Shown piece by piece: positions 23,291 to 32,389 of a stretch of 64,000 bases of DNA. The stretch's first letter is position 1. Each line of letters starts with the position of its first letter. The stretch lies in NCBI RefSeq assembly GCF_001984155.1, contig NZ_MTQO01000051.1, positions 496,001 to 560,000 of the forward strand, written 5' to 3'. Origin of the DNA: Actinosynnema sp. ALI-1.44 (GTDB lineage: Bacteria; Actinomycetota; Actinomycetes; Mycobacteriales; Pseudonocardiaceae). The position numbers were made by a program, and so were the translations under genes. The notes under the pieces were generated by a model. That model was given only the letters and a program-made list of their open reading frames with translations, was not told the origin of the DNA and ran no database searches.

Positions 23291-25036
23291 TCACCGCACG
23301 TCGGCGTCCGCGACCGCGAACAGGACGCCGTGCGGCTTCGCGCCGCCCTTGGCGCCGTGCGGCCAGCGGGCACGGTCGAAGTCGACGCACGGTGTCCGCG
23401 AGTGCTGGTCGCCGAACGACCGGTCGAGCGACAGCGTGCCCCGGTGGGACACGTCGATCATGCACACCCGGTGGTCACCGTCGGCGCCTACGGCCGACAC
23501 GAAGTAGTTCGCCGTCGCGAGCCGACGCACCTGGCTGGTCTCGTGGTACTTGCCGTCGGAACCGAGCCGGAAGTTGTCCAGCGCGCCCCAGTGCGGGCCG
23601 CCGCTCGTGGTGTCCCTGATCGGCAGCGCGTCAACCAGCTTCGGGCAGTCCGGTTCGCGGCCGCCCCTGGTGACCTCGCCGATCTCGTCGATGGTGCAGC
23701 GGGCGTTGCCGCCGGCTGCCAGCAACTGCTGGATGTCCAGCACGTAGACCATGCCGGTCTCGCGTTCGCGGGGCGAGCGCGGTCCGCCCTGCAGCACGAT
23801 GTGGAACAGGAACCGGTCGTCCGGGCTGACCTGCAGCCAGCTGCCGCCGTCCGATTCGGACGTCGGGGTGTTCACGGGGAACAGCTTGCGGAACGCGGCC
23901 GCGTCGTCGAACACCTGCCGCCACCGCGGGTTCGCGGCCGTGATGTCCGGTGTGTAGTAGACGGCGCCGCCGCCCATGGTTCCGGCGAACGCGCCTTTGT
24001 TCCGGCGCTGGTTGGTGACGGTCACCTCCATCACCGCTCGTGGCTCTTCCCAGCGGGCATCGGGTTCCTGGCGCGGCCCGTCGGGCAACCGCGAGGTGGA
24101 CACCAGTTTCGCGTCGCTGCGGTTGCTGATGTCGAAGGTGCGGACGGTGTCGCGGCCGATGTACGGGTCAGTCGGCGGGTGGGGAATCAGGTTGCGCACC
24201 TCGGCGAAGTCGCTGGTGATCGCGCGGCCGAGGTCCTCACGGACCTGGATGCCATGCGGGTTCGCGCAGGTGGCCCGCGGTAGTGCCGGGATGTTCGGGC
24301 AGACCTTGGGATCCTCGGACTCCCTGCTGGCCGCGGGCATCTCGGCGAGCACCTTGCCGTCCGGACCGATGTGGACGATCTCGCCGGGTGAACCGGCGAA
24401 ACCGTTGCCGTCGCGCACCTCTCCGTTGGTGTAACGGCAGGGGCCGGTGACGTCCGGGCCGCCCATGTAGCTGGCGTACGCCGTGCCGTCCTTGAGCACC
24501 CAGTAGGCGTCCGGCGCGGATCCGCAGGGGGTGTCGGCGGGCAGCGTCACCCCGGCGAGCTTCACCTCGGGCAGCTTCGACACGTCGAACACGTAGGTGG
24601 TGTCCGACAACAGGCCGCCCGCGTAGACGCGCTGTCCTTTGTGCCACATGTACTGCATGTGGTGCGGCTCGTTGCCGAACGCGGAGTCGATGGTGACCGT
24701 GTTGACGACCTTGCCGTAGTGCCGCGAGTGCGGTGTGGCGTCGACGACCGCGAGGAAGTCCGGATCCGGCTTGGCTTCCTGCGCTGGGGCGGCGTCTCCG
24801 GCCCACACCAGCAGCCATTCCCGCTTCGGTCCCCGACTGTCCGTTCTCGACTCGGGAGTGAGGTGGTTGGTGACGGCGTAGCTCTTGCCGTCCGAACCGA
24901 CGAGGCTCGAGCTGACCGTGACGATGCCCGGCTCGGCCGTGGCCGTGAACTCGGTGCCGGCCGAGACCACACCGGCGAGCAGGACGACTGCGAGGGGCAC
25001 GGCGGCTGTGCGATGGCGCTTCACGGGAATGGGCAT
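23291..25036 (-). CDS. Secreted beta-propeller protein, distantly like selenium-binding protein/methanethiol oxidase (SBP56)
   Basis: This 581-residue protein has a signal peptide (basic start, hydrophobic AVPLAVVLLAGVVSA, cleavage near residue 32). The body shows propeller features with SBP56-like signposts: EPHHMQYMW, CANPHGIQVRED followed by TSDF, GPHWGALDNF and KPHGVLFAV near the end. SBP56 proteins bind copper or selenium, and the bacterial ones oxidise methanethiol. The resemblance is at motif level only. A close paralogue (clearly alignable throughout) lies at the right edge of the window. It has its own AT-rich promoter element. A role outside the membrane with a sulfur-containing product or by-product is inference. 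Confidence 0.55.
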   Translation of the reverse strand: MPIPVKRHRTAAVPLAVVLLAGVVSAGTEFTATAEPGIVTVSSSLVGSDGKSYAVTNHLTPESRTDSRGPKREWLLVWAGDAAPAQEAKPDPDFLAVVDATPHSRHYGKVVNTVTIDSAFGNEPHHMQYMWHKGQRVYAGGLLSDTTYVFDVSKLPEVKLAGVTLPADTPCGSAPDAYWVLKDGTAYASYMGGPDVTGPCRYTNGEVRDGNGFAGSPGEIVHIGPDGKVLAEMPAASRESEDPKVCPNIPALPRATCANPHGIQVREDLGRAITSDFAEVRNLIPHPPTDPYIGRDTVRTFDISNRSDAKLVSTSRLPDGPRQEPDARWEEPRAVMEVTVTNQRRNKGAFAGTMGGGAVYYTPDITAANPRWRQVFDDAAAFRKLFPVNTPTSESDGGSWLQVSPDDRFLFHIVLQGGPRSPRERETGMVYVLDIQQLLAAGGNARCTIDEIGEVTRGGREPDCPKLVDALPIRDTTSGGPHWGALDNFRLGSDGKYHETSQVRRLATANYFVSAVGADGDHRVCMIDVSHRGTLSLDRSFGDQHSRTPCVDFDRARWPHGAKGGAKPHGVLFAVADADVR

Positions 25037-25072
25037 GGAGTCGTCTCCGAACTTCCAGCTTCGCGTCTGATC

Positions 25073-25090
25073 ACTTCACTTATATATAGT
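25073..25090. promoter_or_regulatory. AT-rich promoter/operator element before the secreted propeller gene
   Basis: ACTTCACTTATATATAGT lies 37 bases upstream of the gene start in a GC-rich setting. The TATATA run and the ACTTCA start link it loosely to the elements at 11710 and 28958. Confidence 0.45.
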
Positions 25091-25128
25091 CGCGCCCGGG
25101 AAGTCAACGGCGTCCCGTTTGTCCGGTG

Positions 25129-26265
25129 CTATCCGGCCAGGCCGGTCAGCGTCGGCACCACGTCCGCGGGGGAGGGCAGGCTCTCGATCTCGGTCCTGAT
25201 CTCCGCGGCTGTGTCGCGCAACTGCCGGTCGGTCAGCAACTGGTGCAGCAGCGCGGCGTTCAGCTGGTCCTGGGCCGTCACCAGACCCGCGCCGCGTTTG
25301 CGTACGGCGGCGGCAGCGGTGACGCCGTGGTCCATGGTGTCCACCACCAGCAACTGGGGCGTTCCCGCGTCCATCGCGGTCATCGTCGTGCCACCGCCGC
25401 CGTGGTGCACGATCCCGGAACACGTCCGCAGCAAGGCGTCGAGCGGAGTCCACCCGGTCACCACCCGCACGTTGGGCGGGACGTCCCCGAGCGTCGACGG
25501 ATCGGCGTCGCCAAGCAGGATCACGAACTCGGCGTCGACCTCCGGTGCCAGTGCGACCACGCGCTCGACCGGCGCGATGCCCTGGAACTGCGGGCCGGTC
25601 GTCCCCAGTGTCACCGCGATCCGGGGCCGCGGCCCCGGCACCGAGAGGTCATCGTCCAGCACCGCACCGCCGTTGTACGGGAGCTCTCGCATGAACGGTC
25701 CCTCGGGTGGGGCCCCCGCGAGCATGCTCGGCGGCACGTTCTCCAGCGCCAGCACCGGGTCGGGCAGTGCGTCGAGCCCATAGCGGTCCAGGTCCCCCAG
25801 GTGTTCGGCGGTCGCCGCGTGCATCCGGTTGGTTCGGAACGTGCCCAGGTTGCGTTGGACCGCCGGTACTCCGCAGGCCGCCGCGGCGATCAGGCCGAAG
25901 GTCGCGATGTGCTCGTGCACCACGATGTCCGGCTGCCACTCCTTGGCCACTGCCACGGTCCGCGCGACCAGGGGACGGTTGATCTCCGCGAACACCGGCG
26001 CCCACAGTGTCAGGTCCTGTTGCAGCGGCACCTGGGTGAACGTCTCCATCACCACCGGCCGTTCCTGGAAGGCCTTTCCGAGCACCTCCATCGCCTGGTA
26101 GCCCGGTGCCGCGTCCACGACGGGCAGGCCCGCGTCGCGGATTTTCGCGGTGTGCTCGGCGAACGCGAACAGCACCTCGTGCCCGGCGGCCCGCATCGCC
26201 CACGCCAGCGGCACGAGCGGGAAAGCGTGCCCGATCCCGGGGGTGGAGGTGAACAACACCCGCAT
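25129..26265 (-). CDS. Glycosyltransferase (GT1 family, calicheamicin CalG-like)
   Basis: This 378-residue GT-B enzyme begins MRVLFTSTPGIGHAFPLVPLAWA and has a donor site HHGGGGTTMTAMDAGTPQL. The ATG overlaps the stop of the preceding glycosyltransferase gene. It is compact (no helper-dependent N-terminal extension) and resembles the enediyne and aureolic-type transferases. Acceptor and sugar cannot be read from sequence. It ends 93 bases before the secreted propeller gene. Confidence 0.85.
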   Translation of the reverse strand: MRVLFTSTPGIGHAFPLVPLAWAMRAAGHEVLFAFAEHTAKIRDAGLPVVDAAPGYQAMEVLGKAFQERPVVMETFTQVPLQQDLTLWAPVFAEINRPLVARTVAVAKEWQPDIVVHEHIATFGLIAAAACGVPAVQRNLGTFRTNRMHAATAEHLGDLDRYGLDALPDPVLALENVPPSMLAGAPPEGPFMRELPYNGGAVLDDDLSVPGPRPRIAVTLGTTGPQFQGIAPVERVVALAPEVDAEFVILLGDADPSTLGDVPPNVRVVTGWTPLDALLRTCSGIVHHGGGGTTMTAMDAGTPQLLVVDTMDHGVTAAAAVRKRGAGLVTAQDQLNAALLHQLLTDRQLRDTAAEIRTEIESLPSPADVVPTLTGLAG

Positions 26266-27449
26266 CAGCGTGCCTCCAGTGCTTCGGAAATCCGCGTCAC
26301 CGTCGCCGCGGGTGACGGCAGGCTCGCGTTCTCCGCGCGAACCTCCGTGGCCGCCTGGCGCAGCTGTGCGTCGGTCAGCAGCCGTTCCAGCATCTCTGCC
26401 TGCACGGTGTCCTCGGTGGTCACCAGGCCGATGCCGCGTTTGAGCACTGCACTGGCGGTCGACTCGTTGCCCTGCCCGGTCGGCGGGTGCACGAGGAGCT
26501 GCGGTATCCCGGCGTCGACCGCGATCATCGTGGTGCCGCCGCCGGGATGGACCACACCGGAACACGTGCGCAGCAACGAATCCAGCGGCGTCCACCCGAT
26601 CGGCCGGACGTTCGGCGGCAGCGTGCCCAGTGGCTCGGGGTCCACGTCGCCGAGTGCGAGCACGAAGTCGGCGTCCACTTTGCTCGCCTCACTGATCAGC
26701 CGGTCGAGCGGCCCCAGACCCCAGTACCCCGCGAGCATCTCGCCGCTCTCCGTGGTGGCCGCCTCGGCGGAGAACGTCGGTTTGACGGTGCCCATGGTGA
26801 TCGCGATGCACGGCCGTTCGCCGCGTTGCGGGACGCGGTCCAGCACGATGCCACCGTTGTACGGCACCTCCCGCATGAACCAGCCTTCCGGCTTGTCGAA
26901 CGGCAGCATGCTGGGTGTCACGTGCTCGATCGTCGCCAACGGCTCGGGCAGGCGCGGCACGCCGTAGCGCTCACACATGTCCGGCAGGTGGTCGGCGGTG
27001 GCCTGGTGCATGGTGCCCGTCCGCACGATGCCCAGGTTGCGCTGGACCGCGGGAACCCCGTGCGCCGCGGCGGCCATCAGCGCGAACGTGGCCATCTGTT
27101 CGTAGACCACCAGATCCGGCTGCCAAGTCCGCACCAGGTCCATCGTGCGGTCCATCAGCGGACGGTTGGTGGCCGCGAACATCGCGGCCCACTCGGCCGG
27201 GTCGTCCCGCAACGGGTCGGCCCATCGCTCCGCGATCTCCGGGTTGTCCTCCAACGCTTTCTCGAGCACCGAGATCGTGTCGTAGCCCGGTGCCACGTCC
27301 ACCACGGGCAGCCCGGTCGCCACGGCCTTGTCGGTGTGCTCGGCGACCGCGATCACCACCTCGTGCCCGGCCGCCCGGTAGGCCCAGGCGAGCGAGACGA
27401 TGGGTAGCAGGTGCCCCAGAGCCGGAATACTCGCGAACAGTACGCGCAT
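26265..27449 (-). CDS. Glycosyltransferase (GT1 family, calicheamicin CalG-like)
   Basis: The 394 residues begin MRVLFASIPALGHLLPIVSLAWA. The donor-binding region reads HPGGGTTMIAVDAGIPQL, with HP in place of the usual HHGG start. AGGAAGGGA precedes the ATG at 27449. Long stretches are nearly identical in pattern to the glycosyltransferase at 55.9 kb (GYDxxxVLEKALEDNP, AVQRNLGIVRTG, PEGWFMRE), so the two are recent paralogues. They may add similar sugars or act in sequence. Confidence 0.85.
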   Translation of the reverse strand: MRVLFASIPALGHLLPIVSLAWAYRAAGHEVVIAVAEHTDKAVATGLPVVDVAPGYDTISVLEKALEDNPEIAERWADPLRDDPAEWAAMFAATNRPLMDRTMDLVRTWQPDLVVYEQMATFALMAAAAHGVPAVQRNLGIVRTGTMHQATADHLPDMCERYGVPRLPEPLATIEHVTPSMLPFDKPEGWFMREVPYNGGIVLDRVPQRGERPCIAITMGTVKPTFSAEAATTESGEMLAGYWGLGPLDRLISEASKVDADFVLALGDVDPEPLGTLPPNVRPIGWTPLDSLLRTCSGVVHPGGGTTMIAVDAGIPQLLVHPPTGQGNESTASAVLKRGIGLVTTEDTVQAEMLERLLTDAQLRQAATEVRAENASLPSPAATVTRISEALEAR

Positions 27450-27490
27450 GACGCAGATTCCCTTCCTGCCGGTATCGTCACCGCCGTGTG

Positions 27491-28843
27491 TCACCGGCCG
27501 ATGCCGCGGTAGTGGAAGCCGAGCTCACGCAGGCTCCGCACGACGGGGGCCGGGTAGTAGACCCGGCCGTCGAAGACCAGGCACGGCATCCGCGCCCGGG
27601 TCCGCAGCCAGGCGAAGTCGATGTCGTGGAACTGCCGGTGCCCGGCGAGGATCGCCACGGCGTCCGCGCCGTCGACCGCGTCGGCGAGACTGGCTCGCGG
27701 CGCCAGCCGGAACTCGGTGGCGACCTTGGCCGGATCGGCGAGCGGGTCGAACAACGCCACTTCGGTCCCGGCGCCGCGCAGGCTGTCCACCACGCCCCTG
27801 ACCGGGGTTCCGCGGATGTCACCGGTGTCGTTCTTGAACGCCACGCCGAGCACCGCGACCTTGGCCGACGCCGGATCCTTGCCGAGTTTGACCAGCTCGT
27901 CCCGGATGAGCTGACCGGTGTACGCGGGCATCTCGTCGTTGACCCGCCGTGCTGTCTCGATCGTGCGCATGTCCAGACCGCTGTCCTTGGCCGCGCGCCA
28001 CGCCATCCACGGGTCCTTGGTCAGGCATGACCCGCCCACGCCGACACTGGGCAGCAGGATGTTGACGTGCCGCTGGCCCTTGGGCAGCTCGTTGGCGGCG
28101 GCCAGGATGTCCAGCACGTCCACGTCGTAGCCCGCGCACAGCTGGGCGAGTTCGTTGGCGATCGCCACGTTCCCGTCGATCCACCAGTTCGTGGCCAGCT
28201 TGACCAGCTCGGCGGTGTCCGCGGTCGGCACGTGCCGGACCGGGACGCCCAGTGCGCGAGTCCAGAAACCGGCGGCCGCGGCCGAGCTGTCCGGCCCGCA
28301 CCCGCCGACGACCACGGGCAGTTCGGCCAGCTGTGCCATCGCCTCGCCCTCGGCCAGCCGTTCCGGGCAGAACGCCAGCCCGTAGTCCACTTCGTGGGTC
28401 AGGCCGCTGTCGTCCAGCAGTGGAGCCACGAAGGTCCGGGTCGTGCCGGGGGACACCGTGCTCTTGAGGATCACCAGGTGGCCTGGGCGCAGGTGCGGTG
28501 CCAGCCTGCGGCACGCCTCCTCGAGCTGGCCGGTGACCAGCGCGCCGTACTCGTCGACCGGTGTGCCGACGGTGATCAGGACGACGTCCGCGTCCCGAAC
28601 GGCCGCGTAGTCGCTGGTGCACGTCAACAGCGTGGTACCGGCCAGGTCCGCGAGCGCTTCGGCCAGTCCGGGCTCCGGGATGTCCCTCGTGCCGCGACGG
28701 ACCTGGTCGATCACTGCCCGGTCGCTGTCGACCGCCACGACCGGCATGCCCCGACGCGCCAGCGTCACGCCAAGGCAGGTGCCGACGTAGCCGAAGCCGA
28801 TGACAGCCACCCTCATGGAGTCCGTACCGGGAAGGAATCGCAC
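27491..28843 (-). CDS. UDP-glucose/NDP-sugar 6-dehydrogenase
   Basis: The 450 residues cover the UDP-glucose/UDP-ManNAc dehydrogenase fold: N-terminal NAD site VIGFGYVGTCLG, central ATNWWIDGNVAIANELA helix and the catalytic cysteine in GGSCLTKDPW (Cys273). It oxidises C6 of an NDP-hexose to the uronic acid in two NAD-dependent steps. I chose the GTG at 28843 (GGAAAGG six bases upstream); the ATG at 28816 would also work. Together with the decarboxylase-like gene at 33.9 kb it would open a pentose branch, as CalS8 and CalS9 do in calicheamicin. It is the first gene of the operon with two glycosyltransferases. Confidence 0.85.
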   Translation of the reverse strand: MRFLPGTDSMRVAVIGFGYVGTCLGVTLARRGMPVVAVDSDRAVIDQVRRGTRDIPEPGLAEALADLAGTTLLTCTSDYAAVRDADVVLITVGTPVDEYGALVTGQLEEACRRLAPHLRPGHLVILKSTVSPGTTRTFVAPLLDDSGLTHEVDYGLAFCPERLAEGEAMAQLAELPVVVGGCGPDSSAAAAGFWTRALGVPVRHVPTADTAELVKLATNWWIDGNVAIANELAQLCAGYDVDVLDILAAANELPKGQRHVNILLPSVGVGGSCLTKDPWMAWRAAKDSGLDMRTIETARRVNDEMPAYTGQLIRDELVKLGKDPASAKVAVLGVAFKNDTGDIRGTPVRGVVDSLRGAGTEVALFDPLADPAKVATEFRLAPRASLADAVDGADAVAILAGHRQFHDIDFAWLRTRARMPCLVFDGRVYYPAPVVRSLRELGFHYRGIGR

Positions 28844-28957
28844 GACAGCCTTTCCTTTCCGCGCCAGCCCGTCGCGCCGCATGGCGCCGGTGCCGTGGTG
28901 GACCGCACGAGAGGGTGGCGCGTTCACCGCCGCCCGTCCTGCGGGCCAACGAGCGGT

Positions 28958-28980
28958 CGTTAAATGTTTCTTTATGAAGT
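28958..28980 (-). promoter_or_regulatory. AT-rich operator-like element upstream of the 6-dehydrogenase operon
   Basis: On the minus strand this reads ACTTCATAAAG, seven bases, then TAACG, which resembles the elements at 1711, 11710 and 29090 with different internal spacing. It lies 115 bases upstream of the dehydrogenase start in a divergent intergenic region. Confidence 0.4.
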
Positions 28981-29089
28981 GTGGTCGCAGGTCGGGGGTG
29001 TCGTCGGGCCCCCAGGCCGTCATTACCTCCTTATCTTGCTCCTATCGGGTCGACAGGGCAAGCTGTGGTTGGCCGGGTTAGCGTGATCA

Positions 29090-29108
29090 CGTTATAACTT
29101 ATTAAAGT
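29090..29108. promoter_or_regulatory. AT-rich element with GTTATAAC palindrome before the aminotransferase operon
   Basis: The plus strand contains the perfect palindrome GTTATAAC (29091-29098) followed by TTATTAAAGT. The minus strand reads ACTTTAATAAG, three bases, TAACG, matching the other operator-like elements. It ends 27 bases before the aminotransferase GTG, so it may overlap the -10 region. Confidence 0.5.
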
Positions 29109-29134
29109 TTCATCCTCGCGATGAGGGGGTCGGA

Positions 29135-30298
29135 GTGATCAACATCTTCCAGCCGTCGCTCGGCGATGCCGAGCTTGCCGCTGTCGCGGAGGTCTTCCGC
29201 AGCAACTGGCTCGGCCGGGGCGCGCGCACCCAGGAGTTCGAGACCAGGTTCGCCAACCACCTCGGCGTCGGCGGTGAGCACGTCACTTCGGCCAATTCGT
29301 GCACCGAGGCGACCTTTCTCGCTGTCGAACTGGCGGGGGTGGGACCGGGGGACGAGGTCGTGTTGCCCGCGGTCAGCTTTGTCGGCGCAGCCAACGCGGT
29401 CGCGTCCGCCGGAGCGCGACCGGTGTTCTGCGACGTGGACCCGCGGACGCTCAACGTCCGCGTCACCGATCTGGAGAAGGCGCTCACCCCGCGGACAAAG
29501 GCGGTGCTCCTGCTGCACTACGGGGGCTACCCCGGCGAGGTCGAACAGATCGCCGAGGTGTGCGAGGACCGGGGCGTCCTGCTGATCGAGGACGCCGCGT
29601 GCGCCGTGGCGTCCAGTGTGGACGGGCGCGCGTGCGGGACCTTCGGTGACATGGGGGTGTGGAGCTTCGACCACGGCAAGGTCGTGGTCACCGTGGACGG
29701 CGGGATGTTCTACGCCAAGGACCCGGACATGGTCGCTGCGGCGGCCAAGCGACTCTACTTCGGCCTCGAGCAGTTCAGCGGCTTCTCCCAGGCGCAGCGC
29801 ACCGACGCGCGCTGGTGGGACTTCGAGGTCTCCTCGTTCTCCCGGCGGTCGATCACCAACGACGTGCTTGCCGCGATCGGCTGCGTGCAGATGGACCGGC
29901 TGCCCGGCTTCCTGCGCAGACGACAGGAGATCGTCACCCGCTACCACAAGGACCTCGCCGACCTGCCCGGCGTGCTGCTGCCACCCCCGCTGCCGCCGGG
30001 CCACGTGAGCTCGAACTACCTGTACTGGCTCCAGATCGACGGCGGCATCCGGGACGTCGTGGCCAAGGACCTTTACGAGAACGGGATCTACACGACCTTC
30101 CGCTATCCGCTGCTGCACCGCGTGGCGGCCTACGGCGCCGGTGACGTGCGGCTGCCGAACGCCGAGCGCGCGGCGGAGATGACCCTGTGCCTGCCGTTGC
30201 ACCAGGCGCTGACCGACGAGGACGTGGACCACACGATCTCGGTGCTGCACGACGCCGTCACCAGTCGCCTGGCCGGTGCCAGGAAGGCGCAGTCGTGA
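29135..30298 (+). CDS. DegT/DnrJ-family sugar aminotransferase
   Basis: The 387 residues carry the Schiff-base lysine Lys182 in SFDHGKVVVTVDGG and the LHYGGYP and EDAACAVAS motifs. The pattern around the lysine (DHGK) differs from the 3-aminotransferase at 20.6 kb and is nearer the 4-aminotransferase/GDP-perosamine-synthase branch, so it probably aminates a different sugar or position. The start is a GTG with GGAG just upstream. Its stop overlaps the first N-methyltransferase start (GTGA), so amination and N-methylation are coupled. Confidence 0.85.
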   Translation: MINIFQPSLGDAELAAVAEVFRSNWLGRGARTQEFETRFANHLGVGGEHVTSANSCTEATFLAVELAGVGPGDEVVLPAVSFVGAANAVASAGARPVFCDVDPRTLNVRVTDLEKALTPRTKAVLLLHYGGYPGEVEQIAEVCEDRGVLLIEDAACAVASSVDGRACGTFGDMGVWSFDHGKVVVTVDGGMFYAKDPDMVAAAAKRLYFGLEQFSGFSQAQRTDARWWDFEVSSFSRRSITNDVLAAIGCVQMDRLPGFLRRRQEIVTRYHKDLADLPGVLLPPPLPPGHVSSNYLYWLQIDGGIRDVVAKDLYENGIYTTFRYPLLHRVAAYGAGDVRLPNAERAAEMTLCLPLHQALTDEDVDHTISVLHDAVTSRLAGARKAQS

Positions 30299-31053
30299 CC
30301 GCCGACACGAGCACTGACCTGACCGTACACGAGAACGTCTACGGTCGGCAGCTCAGCGAGGTCTACGACCAGCTCTACCGCGGCCGGGGCAAGGACTTCG
30401 CCGATGAGGCGGCCAAGCTCGCCCGCGTTGTCAAGGAGCGGGACCCAGGGGCGGACTCCCTGCTGGACGTGGCCTGTGGAACCGCGGAGCACCTGCGGTA
30501 CCTGCGACGCGAGTTCACCGACACGGCCGGACTCGAGCTCTCCCCGCAGATGCGGGCGATCGCCACCGCCAAGCTGCCCGGCGTGCCCATCCACGACGGC
30601 GACATGCGGGACTTCGACGTGGGGCGGACGTTCGACGCGGTCTGCTGCCTGTACAGCACGATCGGCTACATGTCCACAGTGGAGGAGCTTGGCTCGTCGA
30701 TCGCGGCGATGACCCGGCACGTGCCGCGCGGCGGAGTGGTGGTCGTCGAACCCTGGTGGTTCCCCGAGCGGTTTCTCGACGGATACGTCGGCGAGGCCGT
30801 GGTCCGCGAAGGCGACCGGACGGTGGTGCGGGTGTCGCACTCGGTCCGGATCGACCAGGTCGTCCGCCAGGAGGCGCATTTCGTCGTGGCCGACCCGATG
30901 GGCATCCGGCATTTCGTGAACGTGCAGGTGCTGACCCTGTTCACGGAGGAGGAGTACCGCGCCGCGTTCGACCGCGCCGGGTGCGCCGTCGACTTCGTGA
31001 CCGGTGACCGGTGCTGGTCGGAGCGAGGCCTGTTCGTCGGAGTCCGGAGGTGA
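30295..31053 (+). CDS. Sugar N-methyltransferase (TylM1/DesVI-like), copy 1
   Basis: This 252-residue SAM methyltransferase has SAM motif DVACGTAEH, aminosugar-family motifs HDGDMRDFD and EPWWFPERF, and a C-terminal RGLFVGVRR end. Known homologues methylate amino groups of TDP-3- or 4-amino sugars. It starts at a GTG inside the aminotransferase stop and ends inside the start of a second, clearly related methyltransferase, so the three genes form one translational unit. Confidence 0.85.
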   Translation: MTADTSTDLTVHENVYGRQLSEVYDQLYRGRGKDFADEAAKLARVVKERDPGADSLLDVACGTAEHLRYLRREFTDTAGLELSPQMRAIATAKLPGVPIHDGDMRDFDVGRTFDAVCCLYSTIGYMSTVEELGSSIAAMTRHVPRGGVVVVEPWWFPERFLDGYVGEAVVREGDRTVVRVSHSVRIDQVVRQEAHFVVADPMGIRHFVNVQVLTLFTEEEYRAAFDRAGCAVDFVTGDRCWSERGLFVGVRR

Positions 31054-31769
31054 GCCTCTCGTACGGCTCCGGCTTCGCGGAGATCTACGAGGTGGTGTAC
31101 CGCGGTCGGGGCAAGGACTGGGCGGACGAGGCCAGGACTGTCGCCGAGATGGCCACGGCCCGGTTTCCGGCGGCGGCGACACTGCTGGACGTCGCCTGTG
31201 GTACCGGGGCCCACCTGGAGACCTTCCGCGACCTGTTCGACCACGTCGAAGGCGTGGACCGCGCCCCGGCGATGCGGGCGGTCGCCGAGGCGCGGCTGCC
31301 CGGCGTCCCCATCCACGACGGCGACATGCGGGACTTCGACCTCGGGCGGACGTTCGACGTCGTTTGCTGCATGTTCAACTCGATCGGCTACGTCGGTGGC
31401 CTGCCCAGCCTGCGCGCCGCCCTGTGCAGCATGGCGCGGCACCTGGTCCCTGGCGGTGTTCTGGTGGTCGAGCCGTGGTACTTCCCGGAAACCTTCGTCG
31501 ACGGTCATGTCGCGGGGGATCTGGTCAACCAGGACGGACTGACGGTGGCCCGGGTGTCACACACCGTCCGGCACGATCGCACGACCACACTCGAGGTCCG
31601 GTTCCTGATCGGCGACCGCCACGGGATCCGTGACCTGAAACAGGTTTCCGTGCTCACGCTGTTCACCAAGGACGAGTACCTGACGGCGTTCGCGCAGGCA
31701 GGCTGCCCGGCGGCGTACATCGAAGGCGGGCTGGCCAACCGCGGCATGTTCGTCGGAGTCCGTCAGTAA
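31050..31769 (+). CDS. Sugar N-methyltransferase (TylM1/DesVI-like), copy 2
   Basis: The 239 residues are a tandem paralogue of the preceding gene, sharing YRGRGKD, DVACGTGAH, HDGDMRDFD, EPWYFPETF and GMFVGVRQ. The start is a GTG overlapping the previous stop. The gene ends convergently, overlapping the last codons of the 3,5-epimerase gene by seven bases. Two separate enzymes next to one aminotransferase could mean stepwise mono- then further alkylation, or two different amino sugars. Confidence 0.85.
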   Translation: MSLSYGSGFAEIYEVVYRGRGKDWADEARTVAEMATARFPAAATLLDVACGTGAHLETFRDLFDHVEGVDRAPAMRAVAEARLPGVPIHDGDMRDFDLGRTFDVVCCMFNSIGYVGGLPSLRAALCSMARHLVPGGVLVVEPWYFPETFVDGHVAGDLVNQDGLTVARVSHTVRHDRTTTLEVRFLIGDRHGIRDLKQVSVLTLFTKDEYLTAFAQAGCPAAYIEGGLANRGMFVGVRQ

Positions 31770-32389
31770 GGGTGCCCACCCGCCGCGTACCTGGAAAGTC
31801 CTTCGTCGAGCCGTAGACACGCCTCGTACAACGGCAACCGGCCCGTGTCCCGCAACTCCGTCAGTGTGGGCGCGGCCCTGTCCCGTTCGGACAGGAGCAT
31901 GCCCGGCCGGTCCGGGACGGGCAGCCCGAGCATCGGATCGAACACCGACACCGCCAGTTCGTAGCCGGTGTCGTATTTCTGGGAGAACAGGTACGAGATC
32001 ACCGAATCCTCTTCCAGCGCCACGAAGGCGTGCCCGGTGCCGACGGGAGCGTAGACCGCGCGGCCGTTTCGGGCAGTCAGGTCGACGGTGTCCCAGCTGC
32101 CGAACGTGGGTGACCCCAGGCGGAGGTCCACGACGATGTCCAGGACTTTCCCGTGCGTGCAGTGCACGTACTTGGCGTTGCCCGGCGGGGTGGCCGTGAA
32201 GTGAACGCCGCGGATCACGTCTCGCCGCGACATGCTGTGCGTGATCTGCGCGATCGGGAACAGACCGCGCCCGGTCGCCGCGGCGAACGTGGACTCGTCG
32301 AACGGCGACACCACGAATCCGCGGTCGTCGGGGAAGCACTGCGACGTGAACTCGAACGCCCCGCGCACGGCCAGTTCGCGATACCTCAT
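31763..32389 (-). CDS. dTDP-4-dehydrorhamnose 3,5-epimerase-like (RmlC family)
   Basis: This 208-residue cupin has the RmlC catalytic His63 (IRGVHF) and a Tyr in the SQKYD segment (Tyr139). RmlC enzymes epimerise C3 and/or C5 of NDP-4-keto-6-deoxysugars, and natural-product relatives often act on one centre only. The first aromatic-base segment is normal, so activity is likely. Its ATG overlaps the stop of the small membrane protein upstream. Confidence 0.85.
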   Translation of the reverse strand: MRYRELAVRGAFEFTSQCFPDDRGFVVSPFDESTFAAATGRGLFPIAQITHSMSRRDVIRGVHFTATPPGNAKYVHCTHGKVLDIVVDLRLGSPTFGSWDTVDLTARNGRAVYAPVGTGHAFVALEEDSVISYLFSQKYDTGYELAVSVFDPMLGLPVPDRPGMLLSERDRAAPTLTELRDTGRLPLYEACLRLDEGLSRYAAGGHPY

